Source: a virus
Reading direction: 5' to 3' (one strand)
Virus record (IMG/VR): IMGVR_UViG_3300020182_000034
Coordinates: 1 to 61,762 of that record
Length of the DNA stretch: 61,762 nucleotides
In this document: positions 16,801 through 26,700 of the stretch, piece after piece
Position numbering within the stretch: the first letter of the stretch is position 1
Layout of the letters: each line of letters begins with the position of its first letter
Made by a program: the position numbers and the translations under genes
Notes under the pieces: model-generated
The model's database searches: none
Seen by the model: only the letters and a program-made list of their open reading frames with translations
Told to the model about the DNA's origin: nothing

Positions 16801-19800
16801 TCGAGAGCTAGAAAAGTATACAAACGCCTTTAAAAAAGGTCAACTCTCTCAGAAAAACTTAACCCAAGGAATAAAAAACCTTAATCAAAAATACGGCTTA
16901 AGCGAACAAACACAAAAGAGAGTCTTGAAAGAGACGAACAACTCTATAACTGCAACTCAAAAACTTAATGCAGCAAGACTAAGTACTACAAAAGCTTTAA
17001 GCGGCGGCACCAAGGGAGCTATGGGGCTATGGGGAAAGACGAACTCGAAAATAGAATCGTCCGCTTTAGGTAAAGGTTTAAGCTCCACAGGCGGCCAAAT
17101 GGGCTTGATGATGGGAGCCCCTATGCTCGCCGGAATGCTTCAAGGCGAAGGAGTTGGAACAGTAAGCGACTCCAGTTATAAAGCCGGAGGAGCGCTTCAG
17201 GGGTTGGGCACTGGCGCCGCAATGGGTATGATGTTTGGACCGTTAGGTACTATTGTGGGAGGTACTATTGGCGCTTTCAAGGGTCTTGTGGACGCATCCA
17301 GCGAACTCAAGGAAGCTCAAGAAAAAGCCGCTAAAGCTCAAAGAGAGTCAAGTGTTCAAACTGGTGCTGCTCTAGCCCAATCATTAGCCCCCGCTTTAGC
17401 TAAAACAAATTTTGGAAAAAGTGGTTCGGTGGAATTTTCTTTCGGAGGAAAACAGCAAAAGGTAGATGTAGATAATTTTAATAAATTATCCGCACGAAAC
17501 GTCGAAACGGGGCGATTTGGTATGAAAATGGGAGAAAATGTTAGGAGTCAAATGTTAGGAGGCCTTGGTTTGGATATGCAAGATATACTTAGAAGAGGAG
17601 CGGGTTCTCCGTCTGCAATTTCAGGGATATTAAAAGAATCTGGAATAAATGTTTCAAGAGAGCAACTTGATGCAGCGGTTTATTCAGGAAAAATGATCAA
17701 GGGGGAAGATCAAGGAGATGTTATACAGGTTCGAGAGAGAAGGAGTTCAGGAGAACAAATTAAAAGAATTGAAGATCAAATCTTAGCTCAAATGGGATCT
17801 GCCGCTAGGCCTGAAGCAATCAAGACTGCACTCGATCAATTACCTGAGGATATGAAAATCCAAACTGCAGCGCTAAAAGAAGGCTCAACTGCAGGAGGGA
17901 GGAGCTTTAAGAAAGGCGCTCTCGAATATTTTACTCCCGAAGAATTAAAAAAACAAATCGACGAAGGAAACCCTGCAGAGGTAGCAACAGCTTATGCGGA
18001 TATTTTAAAACAAATCGAGGTTCAGAATACGTTAAACGAAAAAAATAATCAAGCCGTCATCCTTCAATTAGATCTTCAAAAGCTTCAAGTTGCAGCGCAA
18101 CAAGCTGCAGTGATGAATCAGTTAAAAATAAAAGGCAAATACTCAAAAATCGCAGACAATTTAAGTTTTGAGCAAAAAATAATGGGGAGCTTTGCGACAG
18201 ATCTTCAGAAGTCTCAAAATAAATATTTAACATCGTTGAATAAAGCCAGGGAGACAAAAGCTCTTTCCGCCGCCAAGGCTGATGACGCGTTAAGATCTGA
18301 TATTCAGGGAAAATTAAAAACTGGACAATACTCAGAAATTGAAACGAATTTAAAGAAGGAACTTTTCAAAGAAAGCGCTGGAACAGCGTCAGAGCAAGAT
18401 GTAACTGACGCATTGGCACTCAAGAACGGTAAAGAATTGTTGGAAATCTTAAACAGAATAAAAATAAATAACAAAGAAAATACAGCCATACAAAATTTGG
18501 TTAATCAACTCATTGATAGCTCTGTCACTAAACGAAATAACGAGCTAGATGTTTCCAATAAAATATTCAGAAATACGAAAAACCAGATCGGTAGGGAAAA
18601 GGTTATAAATGATATACTCGCAGGTCGATCTCAAATTATAAAAGATTTAGAAAGGAAAAATCGCATGTCTTCAGAAGGCCTTCGGTCTTCCCAGAAAATC
18701 CGAGGGTTTACCGAACAAGTTGCCGCAGCAAAAAGGTTAAATGCTGTAGGTCCAGGATACCAAACCAAAAGAGAAAGAGAAAATTTTACAATGTCCGAGA
18801 AAGGATTTGGATTAGAGTCTCAAATCAAAACCCTCGAAGAAAATAAAGCAAAATCTATAGGGGAGCAGGAGTTGGCTAAAACAAAAGTGGAAGATGTTGA
18901 TCTTAAAAGGTTGACTCAATTAACTAGAATTAAGGACGAAGGTTTTATCTCTAAAGAAGAATTTCGAGAGCGAGAAAACCTAAAAATATTAGTCGAACAA
19001 AGAGCTAAAAAACTAGAAGAAATCGAACAAAAAATAAAAAACATAAACTCCGAAACGGACAGCGAAATAGACAAAGCGAAAACACTTTTAGATAAAGAGA
19101 AAGAAAGACTCGAAATCAAAAGAAAACACGAAACTGGACCTGGGGCATTTGGTAATGGATTAGCGGGCGGCATGAAAAGCATGGCCGAACAAGTTGAAAC
19201 AATGGACTATGAGCTTGGAACAAAGCTTCCTCAGTCATTTGCTAATGGTTTATCTGGTGCGTTCATTTCGGCGATAAATGGAGCCCAGGATTTAAATGAC
19301 GCTCTAAGGGATGCGGGAACTAATTTTTTAAAACTAATCCAGGAAGCCATGATGCAAAAAATGGTGATGCAAATGATGGGAGGGTTGGGATTTTCTCAAG
19401 GAGGTAATGTTCGCAATTATTCAAAAGGCGGAAGTGTTCCTGCAAAAGTTTCAAATGGAGAGTATTTAATGAGTCGAGAGGCTGTAAATAAATACGGAGG
19501 ATCATTTATGCACGGACTAAACGCAAGAGGCGAAGCTCCCGGATTTTCTTCTGGAGGTAAAACTCCTCAACAAGGATCCGCGTTGGCCGCTAATTTTGGC
19601 GGAGCCGAAGGTTATAAATCCGGCAAGAGATACCAATCTCAAGCAATGTCTTCATTTTTCTATAGTGGACAATCTGGCAATCCTGGACTACAGGAAGATG
19701 CAGATGAAATGCGAAAAATATTATCAGAAAGAGAACAAGCTCGATTAAAAGCTGAAGCCGAAGCGAAGGCAAAAAAACAAAGAAGAAGAGAGAGATTGGG

Positions 19801-20536
19801 AATGGTCGCCGGAATTGTTGCGACTTCCTTTGCCAGTTCTATGATGGATCAAGCATTCAACGGATTAACTCCTGAAGCTAAGGGCGCCGGATATACAAAT
19901 GACACTCCTGATGGAGTACAAACGATAACAAATGAGAGTGGAGACTCAAGATCCTTGCTTCCTGGAAAACCAGTTCCTGCTGGTTGGACCGCAAAGCCCA
20001 CTCGAGAAAACAAAATTAAAAAATGGGGGAAAAAAGCCTGGGATAGTGAGTATAATTTTGCAAATTATAATAATTGGGGGTCAGGGTCAAAGCCAAAAAT
20101 CAGTAACGAATACAATGGAGGATTGATAAAAGGGTACGCAAGTGGAGGGCATATCTCTGGAAAAACCGGTATCGATCAAATTCCAGCCATGCTTAGTGAG
20201 GGCGAGTACGTAATTCGCGCAAGCTCTGCAAGACAAATTGGAAAATCTAATCTTGATAAAATCAATGCAGGAAAATTCTACAATGGAGGAGAAGTTTCTC
20301 AGACACCAAGCCAGTCCGAATCCTCAACCTCTCAAGGTAACACAAACAACATAAACATTTCCGTAAACGTAGAAAATGGCTCCACGAAAGATTCCAGCGA
20401 CGATTCAAAGAATAACGAAAATAATTCAGAGGATGCGGAAAAACAGGCCAAGATGGCCCAAAAGATAAAACAACAAGTTGTGTCGGTTATTATAGAAGAG
20501 CAACGAACCGGAGGCCTCTTGAGCAAAGGTAAATGA
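13892..20536 (+). CDS. Tape measure protein with an embedded candidate nuclease-like domain
   Basis: 2214 aa. Residues ~50-420 match the phage minor-tail/tape-measure N-terminal domain (TMP of the PF10145 type: 'ATEYARQGLTMEESLKRTRD', 'RTGQAARSAGVDIDELVGLV'). A motif GGHVPNFA occurs at 541-548 and 623-630, with variants GHIPNFA at 875-881 and GGFVPNYA at 938-945; related GG... 'VPAKVSNGEYLMSREA' and 'QIPAMLSEGEYVIRASSA' motifs lie near 1845 and 2095. Between copies two and three lies a compact region whose E768, D793 and E816-A-K818 fit the order of a PD-(D/E)XK nuclease core. Residues ~1070-1145 are Gly/Met-rich and hydrophobic, possibly membrane-active; ~1450-1750 are coiled coil. At roughly 1.5 angstrom per residue the tail would be a few hundred nanometres long. 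The stop overlaps the next ATG (ATGA). Confidence 0.9.
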   Translation: MSINLNVTGNTQPLEAAVNAAINRIRKTPIKITVDDKGATQPLGNMKRGADEFSKSMEAANSRIIAFGASMAIINGVADGFKALVKNVVEVEKALADINVVMNLSTANLEKFSNGLFKTAKETGAAFNVAAEAATEYARQGLTMEESLKRTRDALILTRLTGMDSANAVKALTAAMNTYGDQIKDTTELVSKFAAVDVKFAVSAEDFADAISRTGQAARSAGVDIDELVGLVTAAQQQTARGGKVIGNSFKTIFTRIGRSDTLNQLENLGIAVRDLEGNTLGAKRILTDLANTFDKLTASQQNQIAQTVGGVFQINVLKAVLSDAAKQNGILANATQISSGATTEAIDKNDQLRQTMSAMATETGLALKELSAQIGEIMLAPGMEKVLNVFKGLAEGANEMLGGGESTGSDFAQGFLKGLGNIITGPGLVVISAVFIKLFAKALVYANQSLKSLIGVTSEAHKQKAIQTSLVTLFGQNAAISKEMLRTDISRTEKERIILGLLKAQVIEANMLNSVSKSVAGGLYTRGYNANLAPRKGRAGGHVPNFADPEREQAARGGYAAGTIRSMNMPGEGSVIYNSAEKVKNFKGMSQPAIMPPHSSKAGKNYQQAFGDVHGFDPYAAGGHVPNFARKKSTKTAHINQDSAKYIGLTASNSNDRMGSLFATAGKGQSNVFDANNEPYKKAALKSKGAKIDYEFYSLDDSEKRKYYNSKVESGLKEDLQRASHGIMNQLLKTLSSKDQNFIAKKADLSKDLPENKMSVSAGHIFEAAAKTILRSIGAESAIPERASARIDFLKNQELYELFGVKGDKGSGGAEAKLNNNKRNAKSFARKIYDLEIGSKGATSFSKTSKLPKPKASNSRPFFQPQLMGNNAEGHIPNFANPLSDAIGREKAAGVPVSQIRVGSHPALMGKSNPIGLGVTNTHDEPNGLRDVIGAAGGFVPNYAEPGFQRTDVNIKGRRKQDKLVEKLNRELEKYTNAFKKGQLSQKNLTQGIKNLNQKYGLSEQTQKRVLKETNNSITATQKLNAARLSTTKALSGGTKGAMGLWGKTNSKIESSALGKGLSSTGGQMGLMMGAPMLAGMLQGEGVGTVSDSSYKAGGALQGLGTGAAMGMMFGPLGTIVGGTIGAFKGLVDASSELKEAQEKAAKAQRESSVQTGAALAQSLAPALAKTNFGKSGSVEFSFGGKQQKVDVDNFNKLSARNVETGRFGMKMGENVRSQMLGGLGLDMQDILRRGAGSPSAISGILKESGINVSREQLDAAVYSGKMIKGEDQGDVIQVRERRSSGEQIKRIEDQILAQMGSAARPEAIKTALDQLPEDMKIQTAALKEGSTAGGRSFKKGALEYFTPEELKKQIDEGNPAEVATAYADILKQIEVQNTLNEKNNQAVILQLDLQKLQVAAQQAAVMNQLKIKGKYSKIADNLSFEQKIMGSFATDLQKSQNKYLTSLNKARETKALSAAKADDALRSDIQGKLKTGQYSEIETNLKKELFKESAGTASEQDVTDALALKNGKELLEILNRIKINNKENTAIQNLVNQLIDSSVTKRNNELDVSNKIFRNTKNQIGREKVINDILAGRSQIIKDLERKNRMSSEGLRSSQKIRGFTEQVAAAKRLNAVGPGYQTKRERENFTMSEKGFGLESQIKTLEENKAKSIGEQELAKTKVEDVDLKRLTQLTRIKDEGFISKEEFRERENLKILVEQRAKKLEEIEQKIKNINSETDSEIDKAKTLLDKEKERLEIKRKHETGPGAFGNGLAGGMKSMAEQVETMDYELGTKLPQSFANGLSGAFISAINGAQDLNDALRDAGTNFLKLIQEAMMQKMVMQMMGGLGFSQGGNVRNYSKGGSVPAKVSNGEYLMSREAVNKYGGSFMHGLNARGEAPGFSSGGKTPQQGSALAANFGGAEGYKSGKRYQSQAMSSFFYSGQSGNPGLQEDADEMRKILSEREQARLKAEAEAKAKKQRRRERLGMVAGIVATSFASSMMDQAFNGLTPEAKGAGYTNDTPDGVQTITNESGDSRSLLPGKPVPAGWTAKPTRENKIKKWGKKAWDSEYNFANYNNWGSGSKPKISNEYNGGLIKGYASGGHISGKTGIDQIPAMLSEGEYVIRASSARQIGKSNLDKINAGKFYNGGEVSQTPSQSESSTSQGNTNNINISVNVENGSTKDSSDDSKNNENNSEDAEKQAKMAQKIKQQVVSVIIEEQRTGGLLSKGK

Positions 20537-22881
20537 GTTTTTCAAATTATGAACAAACCGTTATCATAAATGGAGTTTCCTTATCAGGAGTTCAAGACGT
20601 AAACGGTAGTTATGGAATAAGCGAAAAACCCATAAGGGTCGCCGGCGTCGGATTTGTTGATGCTTTAATAGACTCTCCTCTTGAGGGAAGCTTCACCATA
20701 ACCAGAAAAATGGTTAGCAGCGATCCACTGCTGGCGTCAAACGTTTTAGGATCTTATGATTTTGACGAGCAAGAAATAAGCGGGGCTATATTGTACGACA
20801 ATGCGCAAAAGGGATTCGGCTTTACAAGAGGCAGGGTTTCAAGATATGCTGTGTCTTGTTCTGTGGGAGAGATTCCCACAATAGAAACTGAAGTTAGAGT
20901 GTTTGGTCAATTGGGCGCCTCAGTGTTGAACAATGATTTAATCAAAATGCGTGAGGGCTCTACTTTCTTGCCATTTAACGGAGATAATGTTTATTTAACT
21001 AATGAAGATGAGTCTGTAATTGTCGATCGTTCCGAAAATTTCAAAACACAATGGAACGATCAAGCTCTCTTGATAAACCAGGACGCTTACAATCGACTAT
21101 CCCCTGAGACCAGACTTGTTAAAAGTGGCGCCGCTTTTTCTGCAGGCATAAACCTTGAAAACAACAACCCTTTGCAGGGCTCTTTGAGGTATTCTGACTG
21201 GTTTTTTATCGCTCAAAAAAATACAACCAACGAGCTTCGGTTTAATTTAAATTTTCCCCCATCAACAATGAGTAATGATGATCTTGAATCTTGGGTTTAT
21301 AATTTAGATATTGGATGGTTATACATTTCAGCATTAGGGCTGAATCACGAAACCTATCGAGAGTTGTGGTTTAGTTCTGCCATTTCAGTAGATGGCCAAT
21401 CAGAAGCAGTTTGGATGTACACAGACGAAAACATCCTTTCGTCCAGTGGAGCTGTATGGTTCTCGGGAAATGATCAAAGCATTATTTCTGAAGGGTGGTC
21501 GATTTTTTTTGCAGACCCCTTTGAAGAGTATAAGGCTATATTTTATCACTTTGAGGAATTGAAGTGGTATGGGTTATATGATTTACCAGGCACATTTTCG
21601 CTCACTCATTTAACTTCCTTAAATGGTCGAGATTTAAGCGCACTTCCTTTATCCGCGAACGATATAAAAAGCGTAGCCCCTAAAAACAGCATCAAAAGAC
21701 TGTTTGCGTTTGGAGATTCGTATTCAGATTCTGGGAATTACCCAGACAGTCTGTGGCTAGACAGGCAAAAAGTTTGGTGTCAGTACGTTGCAGGTTTAAT
21801 GTTCCTTGATTTTGAACCTTCAAGTGAGGGCGGCAGGAATTACGCATTTGGCGGTGCAAGACTGATAGAAAATGTGGACCAGGGGAATGGAGTGGTCGTC
21901 CCTTCAATACTCTCCCAAATTAATTCTGTTGCAGAACCATTTCTTGAAAATGATCTTATTTGTTTTTTTGGCGGTGGAAATGATTATATTGGTCATAGTG
22001 AGTCTGCGAGCTATATATCTCAAAATTACCTGCAATGTATACAAGCTCTGTACGACAATGGAGCTAGGAATTTAGTTTTATTGAATATGCTTGATTTGTA
22101 TTCAATGCCGTCAGTTGTGGATCCCTCCGCAACTCAAGTATCTATAGACGTTAATGAATCTATATCTAGTATCCCAAGCTTGTTTGCTGATGCGAATATA
22201 TATATTTATGATTTTTACTCAAAACTGAATGATATACTTGCTGACCCGGTCAGTTATGGAATTAGTGATTCGCCGTTCTACGATGACACCCACTTGAATC
22301 AGCAGGTTCATTCTGAAATCGCCAACCAAATATATACAACCTTCATAGCTCAAGTACAGCCTGACATTCTAGCCTTGGGAAAAGACTCTTTTGATTTGTA
22401 CGATAAAGCAATCAATCCTCATCCTCCTATACAATTTCCCGACCAATCAAGCATAAAGGTTAAGGTTAGTGATTTTGAAATAGATGCAATCAGTGATTTC
22501 AGTTTCAGCAGAACTTTAAACTTGTCCCCGATTTACGCAATACATCAGGGCGATTCCCAAGACTGGGAAAACGGTAAGTCATCTCTTCCGAATTTAGAAC
22601 CTGTGCAAATAGATACTCAGTATCCAATAGAAACAGACATAAATTTCACAATGATCGCTCAAAGCTACCAAATCAGAGAAATCAAGGATAGAATTCAGTC
22701 CGCACCAAAAAGCGATGTGTCAATAGAAATAAGGGATTCAAAGACCAATGAAATGATCAGCCACCTTGTCGGAGAAAACGTTAGATTAATAAGCGAATCC
22801 ATAACTTCATCTGTTGCTGAGGAAATGTCTATATCTTTAACTTACAAAGGTTACGAAGCTTCTCACAACCCAGTTTCATGA
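20533..22881 (+). CDS. Tail-tube-like protein carrying a GDSL/SGNH esterase domain
   Basis: 782 aa in three parts. Residues 1-145 and ~640-782 resemble halves of the tube-like proteins ('SCSVGEIPTIETEVRVFG' parallels 'ASVGQLPSVSISYD'). Residues ~250-350 are Trp-rich repeats ('WVYNLDIGWLYIS'). Residues ~385-625 form a complete SGNH hydrolase: block I 'FAFGDSYSDSGNY' with Ser396, block II Gly in 'NYAFGGAR' (~440), block III 'GGGNDYIG' with Asn483, and block V 'DDTHLN' with Asp584 and His587. All four conserved blocks are intact, so activity is expected on acyl or acetyl esters, for example of cell-surface polysaccharide or lipid. It lies between the tape measure and the gpM-like tip gene and overlaps both neighbours (ATGA), so it is probably part of the distal tail. 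Confidence 0.85.
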   Translation: MSFSNYEQTVIINGVSLSGVQDVNGSYGISEKPIRVAGVGFVDALIDSPLEGSFTITRKMVSSDPLLASNVLGSYDFDEQEISGAILYDNAQKGFGFTRGRVSRYAVSCSVGEIPTIETEVRVFGQLGASVLNNDLIKMREGSTFLPFNGDNVYLTNEDESVIVDRSENFKTQWNDQALLINQDAYNRLSPETRLVKSGAAFSAGINLENNNPLQGSLRYSDWFFIAQKNTTNELRFNLNFPPSTMSNDDLESWVYNLDIGWLYISALGLNHETYRELWFSSAISVDGQSEAVWMYTDENILSSSGAVWFSGNDQSIISEGWSIFFADPFEEYKAIFYHFEELKWYGLYDLPGTFSLTHLTSLNGRDLSALPLSANDIKSVAPKNSIKRLFAFGDSYSDSGNYPDSLWLDRQKVWCQYVAGLMFLDFEPSSEGGRNYAFGGARLIENVDQGNGVVVPSILSQINSVAEPFLENDLICFFGGGNDYIGHSESASYISQNYLQCIQALYDNGARNLVLLNMLDLYSMPSVVDPSATQVSIDVNESISSIPSLFADANIYIYDFYSKLNDILADPVSYGISDSPFYDDTHLNQQVHSEIANQIYTTFIAQVQPDILALGKDSFDLYDKAINPHPPIQFPDQSSIKVKVSDFEIDAISDFSFSRTLNLSPIYAIHQGDSQDWENGKSSLPNLEPVQIDTQYPIETDINFTMIAQSYQIREIKDRIQSAPKSDVSIEIRDSKTNEMISHLVGENVRLISESITSSVAEEMSISLTYKGYEASHNPVS

Positions 22882-23795
22882 GCTCTCCATTCTTAAGGTT
22901 TGAGGAGGGCAAGATTTCTCTTGGTGGTAAAGATTTGCTCGTTAATTCAGCCAACCTTTCAATATCCCCATCTTTGGAAATTGAAAGAGTATATGGAGAT
23001 TTTGATCCAGAAATTGTGGGAGCCAAAACAGAGTTCGCTAAATTTGCTCCGACCACAGGACTGAATGGTAAGTTGGATATATCTTTTTATATATCCGCCG
23101 ACACTTTTGCTGAAGGAGGAATTACTAATTCTATTAATAAATTATTTGAAATAAAAAACGGCATGTCTGAAGGGCCTATACATTTAAATACTGTCGGTCG
23201 ATATTCTTTTGATAGTATGTACTTAACTTCTTTTTCTTTTGAGCTTACTCCATTTCAAGTCATTAAGGCTAGTGCTTCTTATTTAATATATGGATCTATT
23301 CAAAAAACTAATGGAAAGAGATTTGTTAGATTGGATGCGAATTATGCACATGGACTAAAATCGTTTGGAGAAATGAAAGCTGGAGGTGCAATATCTAATG
23401 TATCTATTGGCAGTCAATTTGAAATTAGTCTTTTGAGGTATAATATAATTGTGAATAGAAAATTACATACTCATATTCGCGGCTCAGAACATACCAGAAT
23501 TAATACTTCTTCGAGAGGGGTCGTTCCGCACAGAGTTAGTGTCGAAAGTATAGAGTCTGAGATGAGTGTTGATTGTAATGATATCCCCGACAACTTAAAT
23601 GCATACGGAGACCAACAAATAGGTAACTCGCCCGAAGGGTTGTACGACTCTACGATTAGCGCTTTTTTGTACTCCTTGAAGGGGCAAAAAATTGCCAAGT
23701 TTTCGTCCACCGGCAAGATACAATCCGAATCCATGTCTATTTCTGAAGGGTCGAACGCTTCTTGCAATATAACAATCAAGGAGATCATTAAGTAA
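22878..23795 (+). CDS. Distal tail / tube-like protein
   Basis: 305 aa. Its beta-rich layout resembles the two halves of the tube-like family: an N-terminal half with 'FDSMYLTSFSFELTPFQVIK' and a C-terminal half beginning 'SIGSQFEISLLRYNIIVNRK'. It ends in 'SISEGSNASCNITIKEI'. It overlaps the esterase-bearing gene by 4 nt and the next gene by 1 nt. Position between tape measure and gpM-like gene suggests a distal-tail ring that links the tube to the tip. The family call rests on eye-level similarity and context. No enzyme motif is visible. Confidence 0.5.
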   Translation: MSSPFLRFEEGKISLGGKDLLVNSANLSISPSLEIERVYGDFDPEIVGAKTEFAKFAPTTGLNGKLDISFYISADTFAEGGITNSINKLFEIKNGMSEGPIHLNTVGRYSFDSMYLTSFSFELTPFQVIKASASYLIYGSIQKTNGKRFVRLDANYAHGLKSFGEMKAGGAISNVSIGSQFEISLLRYNIIVNRKLHTHIRGSEHTRINTSSRGVVPHRVSVESIESEMSVDCNDIPDNLNAYGDQQIGNSPEGLYDSTISAFLYSLKGQKIAKFSSTGKIQSESMSISEGSNASCNITIKEIIK

Positions 23796-26700
23796 TGAGC
23801 GATCAATTGAACCCTTACGGCCCGGCAAGTACCAATATATCTAATTACAGTGGAGTTTTTGAGACCGGAGCGAGCTATAGCAAATTTGATTTTGTTTATA
23901 ACCCGCAGGACGGCCTGTATTATTATGCAACAAAGGATTTAACTATCGGCGGGGAATTGGAGATATCTGGAAAAAATAGATTTTTATTTGTTCCCGATGG
24001 ACCTGTGATAGAAAATCAAGTTTGTCATTATGTATACGATGAGTGGAATGAGTTGGGATTGCTTAATCAGGGGTTGCAAGTTGGGCAGACTATCAATATT
24101 CAGGGTTCACTACTCAACTCTAATGGTGATTATGAAGTGCTTGAGGTTGAGGAAAATGTTGATTCTTACTATAACCCAGTCGCGGAAAAAACATTAATAT
24201 CGACACTAGGCTTAACTGCTGTTGAAGGTGCGGATTTTTGGCACAAATCCTCTTGGTTTTTTTCGCCCAATAAAGGGGAAGCTGATGAAATTAGCGGGGG
24301 AGATTTAAATTATACATCCGATTCTTTGGGTAACTGGGTTTATAATACCGTTATCGGGTGGTTCTTTGTCTCTTTAAGTGATAGCTCTGAAAAAAGCTTT
24401 TGGTTTTTTCTTCCTCACTCGGGCGAAAGGTTGATTGATAATGGAGTTTGGTTGTGGGCTTCTATAGACACTTTGGGCTCAAATGTATCCAGTAGTAATT
24501 CATTTTTGTATTTAGGCCCAGAAAATAAAGCTAATGATTACGAATCCTATATCAGTAATGATGGTGGCTTGTTGGATTATTTCATGAGTGGGGCGGACTG
24601 GAACTATGGAGATGGAACTGTCGCAGTCAACACGAAGACTATTGCAGAGTTTGGAAAATCTCACTGGGAAGCGTTTGGACTTAAAGAAGAAAGGGTTATG
24701 CCTCAGGTTGAAATGCTGGGGCCAGAGGGTTGGCTGCACTGCACCAAGTCTTTTCTAGATAAGTACTCTGTATGTTTTTATAATTTTAACAATAACAAGT
24801 GGTACGCTAGATTATCCGGTGGCGCCGATTCATTCACCTCTATTCCCTCTGACGAAATTGCCGCAACTTTAAATAGCTCAAAACCCCCCTCCTCCTTTGT
24901 CCCTAATAGGTTAACCGACGGAATATCTGCGAGAATTGCAGTTCGAGGTGTCGACGATTCGATATCGATATCTCAGCTAGAAGAACCTTCTGATCAAACA
25001 ATTATTATTTCAAGCGTTGATTCTGAAATAAATTCAAACCAAGACGCGTGGACCTCTGATAGGTTCTTTTTTGACGCCGACTACGGATCAACTGTAAATT
25101 TTAAAACAAATAATGATAAGTACGAATTTGGTAATGGTTATTATTCAATAAAGCCAAAAGGTATTAATTCTCTTTCTTTCTCTGCTGATCTAACATTTAA
25201 AAATAGGACCAATAGGGAAGCTAACGCTATTATTCATTTCGTGGAAAGCCATCAGGGGCAATTGGAGAAGGACTCTTCATCTTCTAATTTGGAGTATAGC
25301 CAGGGAATATCTGGCTTTAGATGGGGTGGATCCTCCACGTTTCACCCATATGATACATTAGATAATCAATCAAAGACTTTTTACTGCGATAATTTTTCGC
25401 ACAGTTTAGATTTCGAAAATAGCAATAATATACAATTAACCCTTAAAAATTTTAATACTTCATTGCTTTATAAGTCTGAATCTTTATTTACTAAAAAGGC
25501 TGAAGATTTTGATGAAAGTTCTTACTATTCAAGGAATGATGTTGTTTTTTATACAGGTAATCATCAGTACTACTATTTTCATAGCGGAGATTATTCTGAT
25601 GAAAATATAGTTGGACCTCCAGCTTTAATGCATGACGAGTGGACTCGAGAAAGCGGTTACTGCTCTGAGATCAATAAAGACGCTTGGACTAGGGAGTTTT
25701 ATTGGAAACCGTCTCTTGGGTTGACCGTGTCTCAATCTCCGCAGCTTTTGGATATGAATATGAACGGGTCTTACTCTCAAATTCATAAAGATGGTATAAA
25801 TAATAATTTATTAAACCTGGAGTTGAATTTTAATAATAGAGATGATGCTGAAGTTTATGCTATACTTCACTTTTTAGAACAGCATTACGGAGCAGTACCT
25901 TTCTTGTTTTCCCCTCCCGCACCTTACGAAAAAAAGAAAGCCTTTATTTGCCAGGAATGGTCTCACGCTTATAATTTTAAGAACAATCATAGTGTTTCTG
26001 CGAGGTTTGAACAGTTTCCTATAGCATTAACTAGCGAAGACATAATTAATGAAATACCTCCGGCGATAACCACTAAGGGGGAATTGATATTTGAACCTTC
26101 TATTGAAATTTCATCGCAAGATGAACAGTTTACCTGGGATTCTGTCAGAAAAAAGAGGGTATATATTGAAAATATTGGAGGCACAGATGTTGAAATTGAT
26201 TATATAAGATTGAACTCCGAGGATTCAGCTATTAATGTATTGGGTAGGCCGCGCCTTGGAAGAAATTACATGACTCCTGGCATCCCTGAGCTTGAAGGTT
26301 CGGTGGTACACGCCAAAGCAATTTTCTTGGCCATTATGGGATTTGAAATGTCAGACAGCCTTTTCGACGATTACTCCGAATCTCTTGCGTTCTGGACTGC
26401 TCGAGATTTTGTGTTTGAGTTGATAAATTCAGAAACTTTCTTAGCGTCTTCTCCTTCTGAATCTAAGATACAAGTTTTATACAGAGATCTATTAAATCGA
26501 ATTGCCGATCAGGTTGGTATGGATTATTTTTTAAACGTCGCATCAATGTCGATTGTTGTTAATGGTCTGCTTGGGTCTGCCGAGTACAACTTTGCAAAAG
26601 TAATGCCCCTCAATTCCGAGAGAAGGGGCCTACTCGTTACTATTCCTCCTGATAAATTATTCGAGCTAAATCTTCACGGAAAACCCGTAAAGCTTACGTC

